A stretch of 64,000 nucleotides of DNA from Agathobaculum sp. Marseille-P7918 (GCF_900625105.1 NZ_UYYD01000010.1:23382-87381), one strand, 5' to 3'; positions 15,611-25,066 are shown, counted from the stretch's first letter. Notes: generated from the letters alone by a model not told the origin. Numbers and translations: made by a program.

Positions 15611-17104
15611 ATGAAATATCGTATTCTAAAGCAAAGCAAAACCCCGTTTGACAAGGTGCACGAAGAGTGCGGTGTGTTCGGCATCGCCGCACCGGAAGGC
15701 AAGGAGATCGCAGCCGCACACGAAGCGTATGTTGCACTGTTTGCCTTGCAGCACCGCGGACAGGAGGCAGCCGGCATCGCGGTCAATAACCGCGGTGTCA
15801 TCCACTGCCACAAGGACGTCGGTCTGGTCAGCCAGGTGTTCAACCAGCAGATTCTGGACAGCATGCCCGGCTCGATGGCGGTCGGTCACGTCCGCTATTC
15901 GACCACCGGCAAGCAGTCGCGCGAAAACGCACAGCCGATCGCCATTACGCACGTCAAGGGCAACCTTGCCGTGGCACACAACGGCAATCTGGTCAACGCG
16001 GGCGAGTTGCGCCGCCGCATCGAACTGAACGGCGGCATCTTCCGTTCTTCGAACGACACCGAAGTGCTGGTGTATACCATCGTCAACGAACGCCTCAAGT
16101 GCGGCAGCATCGAAGAGGCGGTCAAAAACACCATGAGCATCATTCAGGGCGCGTATTCGCTGGTCGTGATGAGCCCGCGCAAGCTGATCGCTGCGCGTGA
16201 TCCGCATGGCTTCCGCCCGCTGTGCATCGGCCTGCTGGACGACTGCTATGTTTTCGCTTCCGAGACTTGCGCGCTCGACGCGCTGGGCGCGACCTTTGTC
16301 CGCGACGTTGAGCCGGGCGAGGTCTGCGTGGTGGAAAACGGCAAGCTGCGCTCGATGCACTGCGGCGTGCAGTGCAAGAGTTCCGCCTGCGTGTTTGAGT
16401 ATATCTATTTTGCCCGTCCGGACTCGATCATCGACGGGGCCAGCGTCGAACTGGCCCGTCAGGAGGCCGGCAAGTACCTGTCCATCGAGCATCCGGTCGG
16501 CGCGGATGTGGTCATCGGCGTGCCGGATTCCGGCATTCCCGCCGCGATCGGCTATGCTAAGTTTTCTGGCATTCCGTATGGCGTGGGCCTGATCAAAAAC
16601 CGCTATATCGCCCGCACCTTCATCCAGCCGGGACAGGACAAGCGCGAGCGTTCGGTGCGCCTCAAGCTCAATGCTCTGCGCACCGCGGTCGAGGGCAAGC
16701 GCGTCATCATGGTCGATGACTCGATCGTGCGCGGCACGACCTGCGCGCGGCTGGTAAAGCTTTTGCGCGACGCAGGCGCTGCCGAGGTGCATATGCGCAT
16801 CTCCGCGCCGCCGTTCCGTCATCCCTGCTTCTTCGGCACGGATATCCCGGAGCGCAGCCAGCTGCTGGCGCACGGCCGCACGGTTGAGGAAATGCGCGAG
16901 ATCATCGGCGTGGACAGCCTCGGCTTCCTGTCGCTGGAAGCGGCGCGCAAGATCGCCGTGGGCTGCCATCTGGGCTTCTGTGACGCCTGCTTCTCGGGCG
17001 AATACCCGATCCCGGTGCCCGAACAGGCCGAAAAGAACATGTTTGAAAACGAAATACCGCTCGGCGCGGACAAGCATGCCGGCGGAAATCAAGACAAGGA
17101 GTAA
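15611..17104 (+). CDS. purF: Amidophosphoribosyltransferase
   Basis: A 497-residue enzyme of the first committed purine step (PRPP plus glutamine to phosphoribosylamine). A short propeptide precedes the glutaminase nucleophile Cys in HEECGVFGIAAP, as in the Bacillus-type enzyme that must be processed. Ntn-hydrolase motifs include LQHRGQEAAGIAV, GHVRYSTTG, NGNLVN and SSNDTEV. The PRTase domain has VIGVPDSGIPAAIGYA and the PRPP loop VIMVDDSIVRGTTC. Two Cys in GCHLGFCDACFSGEYP near the end are consistent with a Fe-S cluster enzyme. The ATG at 15611 was chosen over an upstream TTG because of AAAGG upstream and family alignment. A paralogue follows 3 bases later. Confidence 0.96.
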   Translation: MKYRILKQSKTPFDKVHEECGVFGIAAPEGKEIAAAHEAYVALFALQHRGQEAAGIAVNNRGVIHCHKDVGLVSQVFNQQILDSMPGSMAVGHVRYSTTGKQSRENAQPIAITHVKGNLAVAHNGNLVNAGELRRRIELNGGIFRSSNDTEVLVYTIVNERLKCGSIEEAVKNTMSIIQGAYSLVVMSPRKLIAARDPHGFRPLCIGLLDDCYVFASETCALDALGATFVRDVEPGEVCVVENGKLRSMHCGVQCKSSACVFEYIYFARPDSIIDGASVELARQEAGKYLSIEHPVGADVVIGVPDSGIPAAIGYAKFSGIPYGVGLIKNRYIARTFIQPGQDKRERSVRLKLNALRTAVEGKRVIMVDDSIVRGTTCARLVKLLRDAGAAEVHMRISAPPFRHPCFFGTDIPERSQLLAHGRTVEEMREIIGVDSLGFLSLEAARKIAVGCHLGFCDACFSGEYPIPVPEQAEKNMFENEIPLGADKHAGGNQDKE

Positions 17105-17107
17105 CAA

Positions 17108-18529
17108 ATGGGAGGATTTTTCGGCGTAGTCTCCAAGCAGGACTGTGTGCTGGATATTTTCTTCGGCGTGGACTATCACTCGCATCTGGGTACGCGCCGC
17201 GGCGGTATGATTCTGTATGACAAGGATCGCGGCTTCCAGCGCCAGATCCACAGCATTGAAAACACCCCGTTCCGCACCAAGTTTGAAAAAGACCTGCCGG
17301 ACTTTTCCGGCTGCAGCGGCATCGGCTGCATCAGCGACACCGATCCGCAGCCGCTGCTCGTGCGTTCCCACCTCGGTCTGTATGCGCTGACCACGGTCGG
17401 CATCATCAACAACGCCGAGGAACTGGTTTCCCGTTACTTTTCCGACCACGGCCATCAGTTCATGGCGATGAGCTCGGGCAAGGTCAACTCCACCGAGCTG
17501 GCCGCGGCGCTCATCAACCAGAAGGACGATCTGGTGTCCGGCATCCTGCACGCGCAGGAGCTGATCGACGGTTCGCTGACCGTGCTGGTGCTGACCAAGG
17601 ACGGCATCATCGCCGCGCGCGACCGTCTGGGCCGTCTGCCGGTGCTGATCGGCCAGAATGAGGACGGCTGCTGCGTCTCGTTTGAGTCCTTTGCTTACCA
17701 CAAGCTGGGCTATGAGGACGCGTATGAGCTTGGGCCGCGCGAGATCGTCAAGGTCACTGAGGACGGTTTTGAAACGCTCTCGCCTGCGGGCAAGGAGATG
17801 AAGATCTGCTCCTTTCTGTGGACGTATTACGGCTACCCCAATTCCAACTATGAAGGCGTCAACGTCGAGGTCATGCGTTACCGCAACGGCGCGATCATGG
17901 CGCAGGACGATAAAAAGCGCGGTCTGGCCGAGGATGTGGACTACATCGCAGGCGTGCCGGATTCCGGCGTGCCGCACGCGATCGGCTATGCCAACGAATG
18001 CGGTAAGCCCTTTGCCCGTCCGTTCGTCAAGTATACGCCGACCTGGCCGCGTTCGTTCATGCCGGCCAATCAGAAGGTCCGCAATCAGGTCGCCAAGATG
18101 AAGCAGATTCCGGTGCCCGAGCTGATCGAGGGCAAAAAGCTGCTGTTTGTGGACGACTCGATCGTGCGCGGCACGCAGCTACGCGAGACCGTGGAATTCC
18201 TGTATGAGTCGGGCGCAAAGGAAGTGCATATGCGCTCGGCTTGCCCGCCGATCATGTACGGCTGCAAATACCTGAACTTTTCTTCGAGCAATTCCGAAAT
18301 GGAGCTGCTCGCTCGCCGCATCGTGCAGGAGCTCGAGGGCGACGAGGGCCAGAAGCATCTGGAGGAATACGCGGACGCCAACACCGAGCGCGGCCAGTGC
18401 ATGCTGAAAACCATCTGCGAGAAGTTCGGTTTCAGCTCGCTGGGCTATCAGTCGCTCGACGGCCTGCTGGAGGCCATCGGGCTGGACCGCGACAAGGTTT
18501 GCACCTATTGCTGGAACGGCAAGGAATAA
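17108..18529 (+). CDS. PurF paralogue lacking the glutaminase nucleophile
   Basis: A 473-residue protein similar to PurF over its whole length. It starts MGGFFGVVSKQDC: the residue after Met that should be the N-terminal nucleophile Cys is Gly, so glutamine hydrolysis in the usual way is not expected. The Ntn fold (YHSHLGTRRGGM, IINNAEEL) and the PRTase domain remain, with YIAGVPDSGVPHAIGYA and the PRPP loop LLFVDDSIVRGTQLRE. It also keeps terminal cysteines. It directly follows purF by 3 bases in the same operon. It might act with ammonia, form a complex with PurF or be regulatory; all are inferences. Confidence 0.85.
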   Translation: MGGFFGVVSKQDCVLDIFFGVDYHSHLGTRRGGMILYDKDRGFQRQIHSIENTPFRTKFEKDLPDFSGCSGIGCISDTDPQPLLVRSHLGLYALTTVGIINNAEELVSRYFSDHGHQFMAMSSGKVNSTELAAALINQKDDLVSGILHAQELIDGSLTVLVLTKDGIIAARDRLGRLPVLIGQNEDGCCVSFESFAYHKLGYEDAYELGPREIVKVTEDGFETLSPAGKEMKICSFLWTYYGYPNSNYEGVNVEVMRYRNGAIMAQDDKKRGLAEDVDYIAGVPDSGVPHAIGYANECGKPFARPFVKYTPTWPRSFMPANQKVRNQVAKMKQIPVPELIEGKKLLFVDDSIVRGTQLRETVEFLYESGAKEVHMRSACPPIMYGCKYLNFSSSNSEMELLARRIVQELEGDEGQKHLEEYADANTERGQCMLKTICEKFGFSSLGYQSLDGLLEAIGLDRDKVCTYCWNGKE

Positions 18530-18565
18530 GCCGTTCCGCCCAATAAACGACGAAGGAGTATTACT

Positions 18566-19603
18566 ATGAGTGAGAGCCGTTCTGAAAGCTACAAGGCAGC
18601 CGGTGTAGACGTTACCGCCGGTTACGAGGCAGTCAAGCTGATGAAGCCGATGGTCGAATCGACCTTTACCAAGGGCGTCATGGGTACGCTTGGCGGTTTC
18701 GGCGGCCTGTTCCGTCCGGACTTTAAGGGCATGGCTGATCCCATTCTGGTTTCCGGTACGGACGGCGTGGGCACCAAGCTCAAGCTGGCCTTCCTGATGG
18801 ACAAGCATGACACGGTCGGCATCGACTGCGTCGCTATGTGCGTCAATGATATCGCCTGCTGCGGTGCGCAGCCGCTGTTCTTCCTCGATTACATCGCGGT
18901 CGGCAAAAACCACCCGGCCAAGATCGCACAGATGGTTTCCGGCATCGCGGAAGGCTGCCGTCAGGCGGGCTGCGCGCTGATCGGCGGCGAGACCGCCGAG
19001 ATGCCCGGTTTCTATCCGGTGGATGAATACGACATGGCGGGTTTCTCGGTCGGCATGGTCGATAAGGAGAAGATGATCGACGGCACGAATATCCGTCCGG
19101 GCGATGCGCTGATCGGCGTGGCGTCCTCCGGCGTGCACTCCAACGGCTATTCGCTGGTGCGCAAGACGCTGGGCATCAACGAAAAGTCCGTGCGCCGCTA
19201 CATCGATGAGTTCGGCAAGACGCTCGGCGAAGAGCTGCTGACTCCGACCAAGATCTATGTCAAGGCCATTCAGGGCCTGATGGGCAAGGTCGAAGTCAAG
19301 GGCATCAGCCATATCACGGGCGGCGGCTTCTATGAGAATGTGCCGCGCATGCTGCCGGAAGGCATCTGCGCGAAGATCGAGAAGAGCGCAATGCCGGTGC
19401 CGCCGGTGTTCGACCTGATCGCCAAGACCGGCAAGATCCCGGAGCGCGATATGTACAACACCTTCAACATGGGCGCGGGCCTCGTGCTTGCAGTCGCAGC
19501 GGAGGACGCTTCCCGTGCGGTGGCCGCGATTTCGGCTGCGGGCGAGAAGGCATATGTCATCGGTGAGTGCGTCGCGGGCGAAAAGGGCGTCGTGCTCGAG
19601 TAA
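18566..19603 (+). CDS. purM: AIR synthetase
   Basis: A 345-residue ATP-dependent cyclo-ligase (FGAM to AIR). Signatures: [16 protein letters not shown] near residue 13, [22 protein letters not shown] near 68-80, [30 protein letters not shown] near 137, [17 protein letters not shown] and [17 protein letters not shown]. Length matches PurM. GAAGGAG lies upstream of the ATG. Part of the purine operon; its substrate FGAM would come from PurL, which is not encoded here. Confidence 0.96.
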   Translation: MSESRSESYKAAGVDVTAGYEAVKLMKPMVESTFTKGVMGTLGGFGGLFRPDFKGMADPILVSGTDGVGTKLKLAFLMDKHDTVGIDCVAMCVNDIACCGAQPLFFLDYIAVGKNHPAKIAQMVSGIAEGCRQAGCALIGGETAEMPGFYPVDEYDMAGFSVGMVDKEKMIDGTNIRPGDALIGVASSGVHSNGYSLVRKTLGINEKSVRRYIDEFGKTLGEELLTPTKIYVKAIQGLMGKVEVKGISHITGGGFYENVPRMLPEGICAKIEKSAMPVPPVFDLIAKTGKIPERDMYNTFNMGAGLVLAVAAEDASRAVAAISAAGEKAYVIGECVAGEKGVVLE

Positions 19604-19621
19604 TAGAGTGGAGAATCAGTT

Positions 19622-20245
19622 ATGACGAACATCGCAGTTTTGGTTTCGGGCGGCGGCACGAATTTGCAGGCGCTGATCGACGCGCAGGCCGCGGGCAAGA
19701 TCGAAAACGGCGCCATCCGGCTGGTGGTTTCCTCCAATCCGGAGGCGTTTGCGCTCGAGCGTGCGGCGAAGGCGTCCATTCCGTCCGCCGTGCTGCGCCG
19801 CCGCGACTTTGACAGCGCGGAGGATTATGATGCGGCGCTGACCGCGCTTTTGGAGGAATACGGCATCGGGCTGATCGTGCTGGCCGGGTTTATGACCGTG
19901 CTGCCGGACAGCTTCTGCCGCCGGTACGAAAACCGCATCATCAACGTGCATCCGTCGCTCATCCCGTCCTTCTGCGGGGCGGGGTATTACGGCCTGCGCG
20001 TACATGAAGCCGCTTTGGCCAAAGGGGTGAAAGTGACCGGCGCAACCGTCCATTTCGTATCCGAAGTGGTGGACGGCGGTGCAATCATCGCCCAGAAAGC
20101 GGTCGAAGTGGAGGAGGGCGACACGCCGGAGATCTTGCAGAAGCGCGTGATGCAGAATGCAGAATGGATTCTGCTGCCGCAGGCGGTCAGCGACTTCTGT
20201 GCGGGACGCCTGAGCGTCCACGGCGCGTGGGTCACTAGGAAATAA
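19622..20245 (+). CDS. purN: GAR transformylase (folate-dependent)
   Basis: A 207-residue enzyme that formylates glycinamide ribonucleotide with 10-formyl-THF. Seen: VSGGGTNLQALIDAQ (phosphate binding, residues 8-22), VLAGFMTVLP, IINVHPSLIPSF with the catalytic Asn/His near 105-115, and VTGATVHFVSEVVDGGAIIAQ with the Asp in a helix pair. The length and motif order fit PurN. It is 18 bases after purM with GTGGAG upstream. The protein follows the usual operon order purM-purN. Confidence 0.95.
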   Translation: MTNIAVLVSGGGTNLQALIDAQAAGKIENGAIRLVVSSNPEAFALERAAKASIPSAVLRRRDFDSAEDYDAALTALLEEYGIGLIVLAGFMTVLPDSFCRRYENRIINVHPSLIPSFCGAGYYGLRVHEAALAKGVKVTGATVHFVSEVVDGGAIIAQKAVEVEEGDTPEILQKRVMQNAEWILLPQAVSDFCAGRLSVHGAWVTRK

Positions 20246-20262
20246 GGAGGAAGCAAAGCGTT

Positions 20263-20988
20263 ATGAGCAAGAATGTGTTCGATATCAGTAATGAACTGAT
20301 GAGCAACGCTTATCCCGGCCGCGGCATTATCTTCGGCCGCACGCTGGACAATAAGCAGAATGTGGTCGCGTACTTCATCATGGGCCGTTCGGAGAACAGT
20401 CGCAACCGCATTTTCGTGGAAACCGAGGACGGAATCCGTACCCAGGCTTACGACCCGTCCAAGATGACCGATCCGTCGCTCATCATTTATCATCCGGTGC
20501 GCCAGTGCGGCGGCAAGCTGGTTGTCACCAACGGCGACCAGACCGACACGATCTGCGACTATCTGCGCGAGGGCAAGAGCTATATCGATGCGCTGCGCAC
20601 GCGCCAGTTCGAGCCGGACGCGCCCAACTACACGTCCCGCATTTCGGGCGTCATCAATGAGGACGGCTCGTACAGCCTTTCCATCCTCAAGAATTTCACG
20701 TCCGACCGCACCTCCAACAAGCGCTTTTTCTATGAATATGACAAGCCGGTGCCGGGCCTCGGTCACTTCATCCACACCTATCAGTGCGATGGCGATCCGC
20801 TGCCGCCGTTCCGCGGTGAGCCCAAGTGCATCCGCATTGAAAAGCCGATCAAGCAGTTCACCGAAATGCTGTGGACGAGCATGAACGAGCAGAACAAGGT
20901 CGCCCTGTTTGTGCGCTATATCGACCTGGAAACCGGCGCATATTGGCAGGAAATCCGCAACAAGCATGAGGAGGGCAAGGACGCATGA
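20263..20988 (+). CDS. Stand-alone IMP cyclohydrolase (PurO-like)
   Basis: A 241-residue protein of the IMP cyclohydrolase family best known from archaeal PurO, which closes FAICAR to IMP. Opening SNAYPGRGIIFGRTLDN and the segments FIMGRSENSRNR, IYHPVRQCGGKLVVTNGDQTD and YTSRISGVI fit that family. It lies directly before a transformylase that lacks a cyclohydrolase domain, and its stop overlaps that gene as ATGA. Together the two replace the fused PurH. The length is close to PurO (about 200 residues) with a short extension. Confidence 0.88.
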   Translation: MSKNVFDISNELMSNAYPGRGIIFGRTLDNKQNVVAYFIMGRSENSRNRIFVETEDGIRTQAYDPSKMTDPSLIIYHPVRQCGGKLVVTNGDQTDTICDYLREGKSYIDALRTRQFEPDAPNYTSRISGVINEDGSYSLSILKNFTSDRTSNKRFFYEYDKPVPGLGHFIHTYQCDGDPLPPFRGEPKCIRIEKPIKQFTEMLWTSMNEQNKVALFVRYIDLETGAYWQEIRNKHEEGKDA

Positions 20989-22160
20989 AGGAACTGGCAC
21001 TCAAATACGGCTGCAACCCCAATCAGAAGCCCGCGCGCATCTTTATGACCGAGGGCGAGCTGCCGATCGAGGTTTTGAACGGCAAGCCGGGCTATATCAA
21101 CTTCTGTGACGCATTCAACTCGTGGCAGCTGGTCAAGGCGCTGAAAAAGGCGACCGGTATGCCGGCGGCGGCGTCTTTCAAGCACGTTTCTCCCGCGGGC
21201 GCGGCGCTCGGTAAGCCGCTGACCGAGGTGGAGAAGCAGATGTACTTTGTCGAGGCCGATCATGAGCTGTCGCCCATCGCGTGCGCCTATATCCGCGCGC
21301 GCGGCGCAGACCGTCTGTGCTCTTACGGCGACTGGGCGGCGCTCTCCGACGTGTGCGACGCGGATACCGCCAACTACCTCAAGCACGAGGTGTCGGACGG
21401 CATCATCGCGCCGGGTTACACGGACGAGGCGCTCGAGATCCTCAAAACCAAGCGCAAGGGTGGCTACAACGTCGTCAAGATCGACCCGGATTACGTTCCG
21501 AAGCCGATCGAGCAGCGCGACATTTTCGGCATTCGCTTTGAGCAGGGCTATAACAACTACGAGATCGACGAGAGCCTGCTGAACAACATCGTCACCGAAA
21601 ACAAGGAACTGCCCGAGAGCGCCAAGCACGACATGATCCTGTCGCTGATTACGCTCAAGTATACCCAGTCCAACTCGGTCTGCTATGTCAAGGATGGCAT
21701 GACCATCGGCGTGGGCGCCGGCCAGCAGAGCCGCATCCACTGCACCAGACTCGCGGGCAACAAGGCGGATAACTGGTTCCTGCGGCAGCATCCCAAGGTG
21801 CTCGGCCTGCAGTTTGTCGACGGCATCCGCCGCCCCGACCGCGACAACGCGATCGATGTGTATATCTCGGACGAATACGAGGATGTGCTGGCAGACGGCG
21901 TTTGGCAGAACACCTTCAAGGTCAAGCCCGAGGTGCTCACCGCCGAGGAAAAGAAGGCGTGGATTGCGAAAAACACCGGCGTGACCGTCGGTTCGGACGC
22001 GTTCTTCCCGTTCGGCGACAACGTTGAGCGCGCGCGCAAGTCGGGTGTACAGTATATCGTGCAGCCGGGCGGCTCGATCCGTGACGATAACGTCATTGAA
22101 ACGGCCAACAAGTACGGCATCGTCATGGCGTTCACCGGCATGCGCCTGTTCCACCATTGA
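20985..22160 (+). CDS. purH: AICAR transformylase without IMP cyclohydrolase domain
   Basis: A 391-residue enzyme equal to the C-terminal transformylase part of PurH, transferring formyl from 10-formyl-THF to AICAR. Visible: LKYGCNPNQKPARIF, INFCDAFNSWQLVKAL, ASFKHVSPAGAALGK with the catalytic Lys-His, SNSVCYVKDGMTIGVGAGQQSRIHCTRLA and FFPFGDNVERARKSGVQYI. No N-terminal methylglyoxal-synthase-like (cyclohydrolase) domain exists, so the preceding PurO-like gene must supply the cyclisation. ATGA overlap couples the two. It is followed by two membrane protein genes that also overlap. Confidence 0.93.
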   Translation: MKELALKYGCNPNQKPARIFMTEGELPIEVLNGKPGYINFCDAFNSWQLVKALKKATGMPAAASFKHVSPAGAALGKPLTEVEKQMYFVEADHELSPIACAYIRARGADRLCSYGDWAALSDVCDADTANYLKHEVSDGIIAPGYTDEALEILKTKRKGGYNVVKIDPDYVPKPIEQRDIFGIRFEQGYNNYEIDESLLNNIVTENKELPESAKHDMILSLITLKYTQSNSVCYVKDGMTIGVGAGQQSRIHCTRLAGNKADNWFLRQHPKVLGLQFVDGIRRPDRDNAIDVYISDEYEDVLADGVWQNTFKVKPEVLTAEEKKAWIAKNTGVTVGSDAFFPFGDNVERARKSGVQYIVQPGGSIRDDNVIETANKYGIVMAFTGMRLFHH

Positions 22161-22744
22161 GTCGAGAAAACGCCGCATCCGCGGCAAACTGGACGCTGGC
22201 AGCGCTGGTCGTGCAGGTCGCAGCCGCGGCCTGCATCGGCATGGTGGGCGCGTTGGCCGGGGCGGCGCTCATGGCAGTGTGCTATCTGATGAACGCATGG
22301 GCGGCATGGCGGCTGCGCTGCTTTGTGGCGATGGGCGCGGCACTGGTCGGCTGCGTGCTGACGCTGCTGCTGCCGAACGGCACGAGCCCGGACTGGATCG
22401 GCAATATGCTGGTCAACCTGCTGTTTTTGCTGATGTATCTGCCCATGCAGCGCAGCTTTGATCGAAAATTCCGCGCGCAGGATGCGTCTGAGCAGACGCT
22501 TCGGCTGGGCCGGACGTGGTCGCTCGTGACGCTTCTCCAGCGCGGCGCTTCCATGATGGGATTTCTGCCACTGTTTGTCGGGCAGGCGGAGCTGTCGGCC
22601 GCGCAGGGCGCGTATACGACGCTGTTTACCGTGCAGGTGACGCTGGAAATGATCGCGCTGCTGGCGGCGATCGTGTCCTATATCTGGATGGTGCGCTATT
22701 TGTGGCGCGCGCGGACGCTGCTGAAAGCGCAGGTGGAGCCATGA
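22157..22744 (+). CDS. Small membrane protein between purH and purD
   Basis: A 195-residue protein with five to six hydrophobic segments (about 12-55, 55-75, 85-100, 125-140 and 160-185). Not recognised. The start is probably TTG at 22157, overlapping the transformylase stop codon as TTGA; the ribosome binding site is weak. The downstream gene overlaps its stop as ATGA, so it is embedded in the purine operon by tight coupling. Function may be linked to purine transport or be unrelated; no transporter motif is seen. Confidence 0.65.
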   Translation: MSRENAASAANWTLAALVVQVAAAACIGMVGALAGAALMAVCYLMNAWAAWRLRCFVAMGAALVGCVLTLLLPNGTSPDWIGNMLVNLLFLLMYLPMQRSFDRKFRAQDASEQTLRLGRTWSLVTLLQRGASMMGFLPLFVGQAELSAAQGAYTTLFTVQVTLEMIALLAAIVSYIWMVRYLWRARTLLKAQVEP

Positions 22745-23280
22745 AGCTGATTCGCGGCTATTATGCCTATCTTGCCATCGCGGGCGGCTGGCTGCTTCGG
22801 CTGATATTGCAGCAAAACTGGATGCTGCAAGTCGTGGCTTACGCGCTGATTGCCGCAGGCGCGCTGTCTTTACAGCAGGTATCGCGCTGGTTTTGGCGTG
22901 CGAGCATCGCGGCCGATGTGTGTATCGTCTTTCAAGTGGTCTGCGGGCCGGCGGTTATTCCGGCGGGGCTATTCCGCACGGTGCTGGAATATGCGTCGCT
23001 TGTGCCGCTGCTGCTGACCGGCTGCATGCTACTGATGGCGTTTATGGCGCAGATGCAGGACGCAGGCCGCAGTACGCTTCCCGAGTGGGCGATTTTCGTC
23101 GTGTGGAGCGCGGGATTGATCCTGACGCTGCTCATGGCGCCCGGCTGGCTGAACGACTACGCGCTGGCACTGATTGTCACCGCGGTCAACACGCTGACGG
23201 TGCTTGGGTACATTGCGCTGCTGGCGGATACGTTCCGCGCGCAGAAAGAATACATCCGTACGGAGGGAGAAAAACCATGA
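22741..23280 (+). CDS. Second small membrane protein between purH and purD
   Basis: A 179-residue protein with about five hydrophobic segments (WLLRLILQ region, ALIAAGALSL, LVPLLLTGCMLLMAFMA, AIFVVWSAGLILTLLMAP, LALIVTAVNTLTVLGYIALLA). No known family. ATG 22741 overlaps the preceding stop by 4 bases, and its own stop overlaps the purD start. It is probably a partner of the preceding protein, as they are similar in size and topology. Confidence 0.7.
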   Translation: MKLIRGYYAYLAIAGGWLLRLILQQNWMLQVVAYALIAAGALSLQQVSRWFWRASIAADVCIVFQVVCGPAVIPAGLFRTVLEYASLVPLLLTGCMLLMAFMAQMQDAGRSTLPEWAIFVVWSAGLILTLLMAPGWLNDYALALIVTAVNTLTVLGYIALLADTFRAQKEYIRTEGEKP

Positions 23281-24533
23281 AAGTAATGGTGATCGGCGGC
23301 GGCGGGCGAGAGCACGCCATCGTGCATACCTTAAAGAAAAGCCCCAAGGTGGACTATATCTGGTGCGCGCCGGGCAACGGCGGCATCGCACAGGAAGCGG
23401 AGTGCGTGGACATCAAGGCGACCGATATCGATGGCGTGGTGGCGTTTGCCAAGGAGCATAAGCCAGACCTCGTGATGGTCGCGCCGGACGATCCGCTTGC
23501 GCTCGGCATGGTGGATGCGCTGGAAGAGGCGGGCATCCGCGCCTTTGGCCCGCGCAAAAACGCAGCGGTGATCGAAGGCTCCAAGTCCTTTGCCAAAGAA
23601 CTGATGAAGAAATACGGCATCCCGACGGCGGGCTATGCGGTATTTGAGGATTCGGCAGCGGCCATCGCCTATATCAAGGAGCAGGGCGCGCCGATCGTGG
23701 TCAAGGCGGACGGTTTGGCGCTCGGCAAGGGCGTGACGGTCGCCATGACCGAGGACGAAGCGATTGCTGCGGTCAAGGACGCGATCGACGGCCACGCGTT
23801 CGGCGGCGCGGGCGCACGCGTCGTCATCGAAGAATACCTGACCGGGCCGGAGGTATCCGTCCTTGCGTTTGTGGACGGCAAGCACCTCAAGACCATGCCG
23901 TCGGCGCAGGATCACAAGCGTGCCTACGACCACGATGAAGGGCCGAATACGGGCGGCATGGGTGCGTTCTCGCCCTCGCGGTTCTATACGGACGACATCG
24001 CGCAGACCTGCATGGAGACGATTTTCAAGCCCACGGTCGCGGCGATGGCCAAGGAGGGCCGTCCGTTCAAGGGCGTGCTGTACTTCGGCCTGATGCTGAC
24101 GCCCAAGGGGCCTAAGGTGATCGAATACAACGCGCGTTTCGGCGATCCGGAGACGCAGGCGGTGCTGTCCCGTCTGGAGACCGACCTGTTTGACATCTTT
24201 AACGCGGTTATCGACGAAAAGCTGGACGAGATCGACATCCAGTGGTCGGATAACGCGGCTTGCTGCGTCTGCATGGCGTCGGGCGGCTATCCCAAGGCTT
24301 ATGAGAAGGGCAAGGTCATCACCGGGCTGGACGACGTGACCGACTCGTTCGTGTTCCATGCGGGCACGGCGGTCAAGGACGGCGCGTTCGTCACCAGCGG
24401 CGGCCGTGTTCTCGGCGTGACGGCGACCGCGCCTACGCTCGACGAGGCGATCGTCAAAGCATACGCGGACGTCAAGAAGATTCATTTTGACAAAGCACAT
24501 TACCGCACGGATATTGGAGTGAAAAAGGGATGA
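23277..24533 (+). CDS. purD: GAR synthetase
   Basis: A 418-residue ATP-grasp ligase joining phosphoribosylamine and glycine. Seen: MVIGGGGREHAIVHTL at the N-terminus, VMVAPDDPLALGMVD, FGPRKNAAVIEGSKSFAKELM, IVVKADGLALGKGVTVA near residues 140-156, SAQDHKRAYDHDEGPNTGGMGAFSP near 210-235, and IEYNARFGDPETQAVL (metal-binding Asn/Asp) near 282-297. Length is typical (420). The start at 23277 overlaps the membrane gene stop (ATGA); the long upstream frame is in-frame read-through. Its product feeds purN. Confidence 0.96.
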   Translation: MKVMVIGGGGREHAIVHTLKKSPKVDYIWCAPGNGGIAQEAECVDIKATDIDGVVAFAKEHKPDLVMVAPDDPLALGMVDALEEAGIRAFGPRKNAAVIEGSKSFAKELMKKYGIPTAGYAVFEDSAAAIAYIKEQGAPIVVKADGLALGKGVTVAMTEDEAIAAVKDAIDGHAFGGAGARVVIEEYLTGPEVSVLAFVDGKHLKTMPSAQDHKRAYDHDEGPNTGGMGAFSPSRFYTDDIAQTCMETIFKPTVAAMAKEGRPFKGVLYFGLMLTPKGPKVIEYNARFGDPETQAVLSRLETDLFDIFNAVIDEKLDEIDIQWSDNAACCVCMASGGYPKAYEKGKVITGLDDVTDSFVFHAGTAVKDGAFVTSGGRVLGVTATAPTLDEAIVKAYADVKKIHFDKAHYRTDIGVKKG

Positions 24534-25054
24534 AAAACGAACAACAGGAGCAGATTCTCGGCTGTATGGCCGATGTGCTGAACCAGAACGGTTTTCGCGC
24601 TGAGGTGATGCGCAAGGAAGGCGCGCCCACGCTGCTGCGCTGCGAGGCGATGCGGCAGGGTAAGGTCGCCAAGGATGTGGTGATTGAAGCGTGCTTCATC
24701 CCGATGCAGCTACCGGGCGAGGATATGGGCCTGCTGCAATTTTTCGTGACGCTGTTCCAGGGTGCGCCGGATACGCACACCAATCAGCTGCGCCGCGCCT
24801 GTGCGTACTGCAATGACTTCTGCGCGCTCGGTGCGTTCGGCTTTTATGAGCAGGCGGGTCAGATCTACCTCAAGCACAACACGCTGTTGGACGGCTCGCT
24901 CGAGCTGGAGAAGATCATTCCCTTTGTGGCGGATAATATCTCTGTGCTGCTGGCGGCGGTCAGCCGCTTTATCGACGGTCTGGCGCAGATCGCCTATGCG
25001 GGCATGACGCTGGACGCTGTGATCGATCAGGAACTGTTCCCCAAGATGGGCTGA
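24530..25054 (+). CDS. Hypothetical protein at the end of the purine operon
   Basis: A 174-residue soluble protein of unknown family. It starts MKNEQQEQILGCMADVLNQNGFRAEV and has alternating helix-strand patterns and a hydrophobic helix FVADNISVLLAAVSRFIDGLAQ, reminiscent of YbjN/type III chaperone-like folds, but no certain motif. The ATG overlaps the purD stop as ATGA, so it is co-translated. It is followed by a strong terminator. The function is unknown. Confidence 0.75.
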   Translation: MKNEQQEQILGCMADVLNQNGFRAEVMRKEGAPTLLRCEAMRQGKVAKDVVIEACFIPMQLPGEDMGLLQFFVTLFQGAPDTHTNQLRRACAYCNDFCALGAFGFYEQAGQIYLKHNTLLDGSLELEKIIPFVADNISVLLAAVSRFIDGLAQIAYAGMTLDAVIDQELFPKMG

Positions 25055-25066
25055 ACGGAAAACGAC

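Noticed and set aside
15626..17977. 783-codon open frame on the minus strand opposite purF
   Set aside because: Shadow of purF and its paralogue; no start signal or domain.
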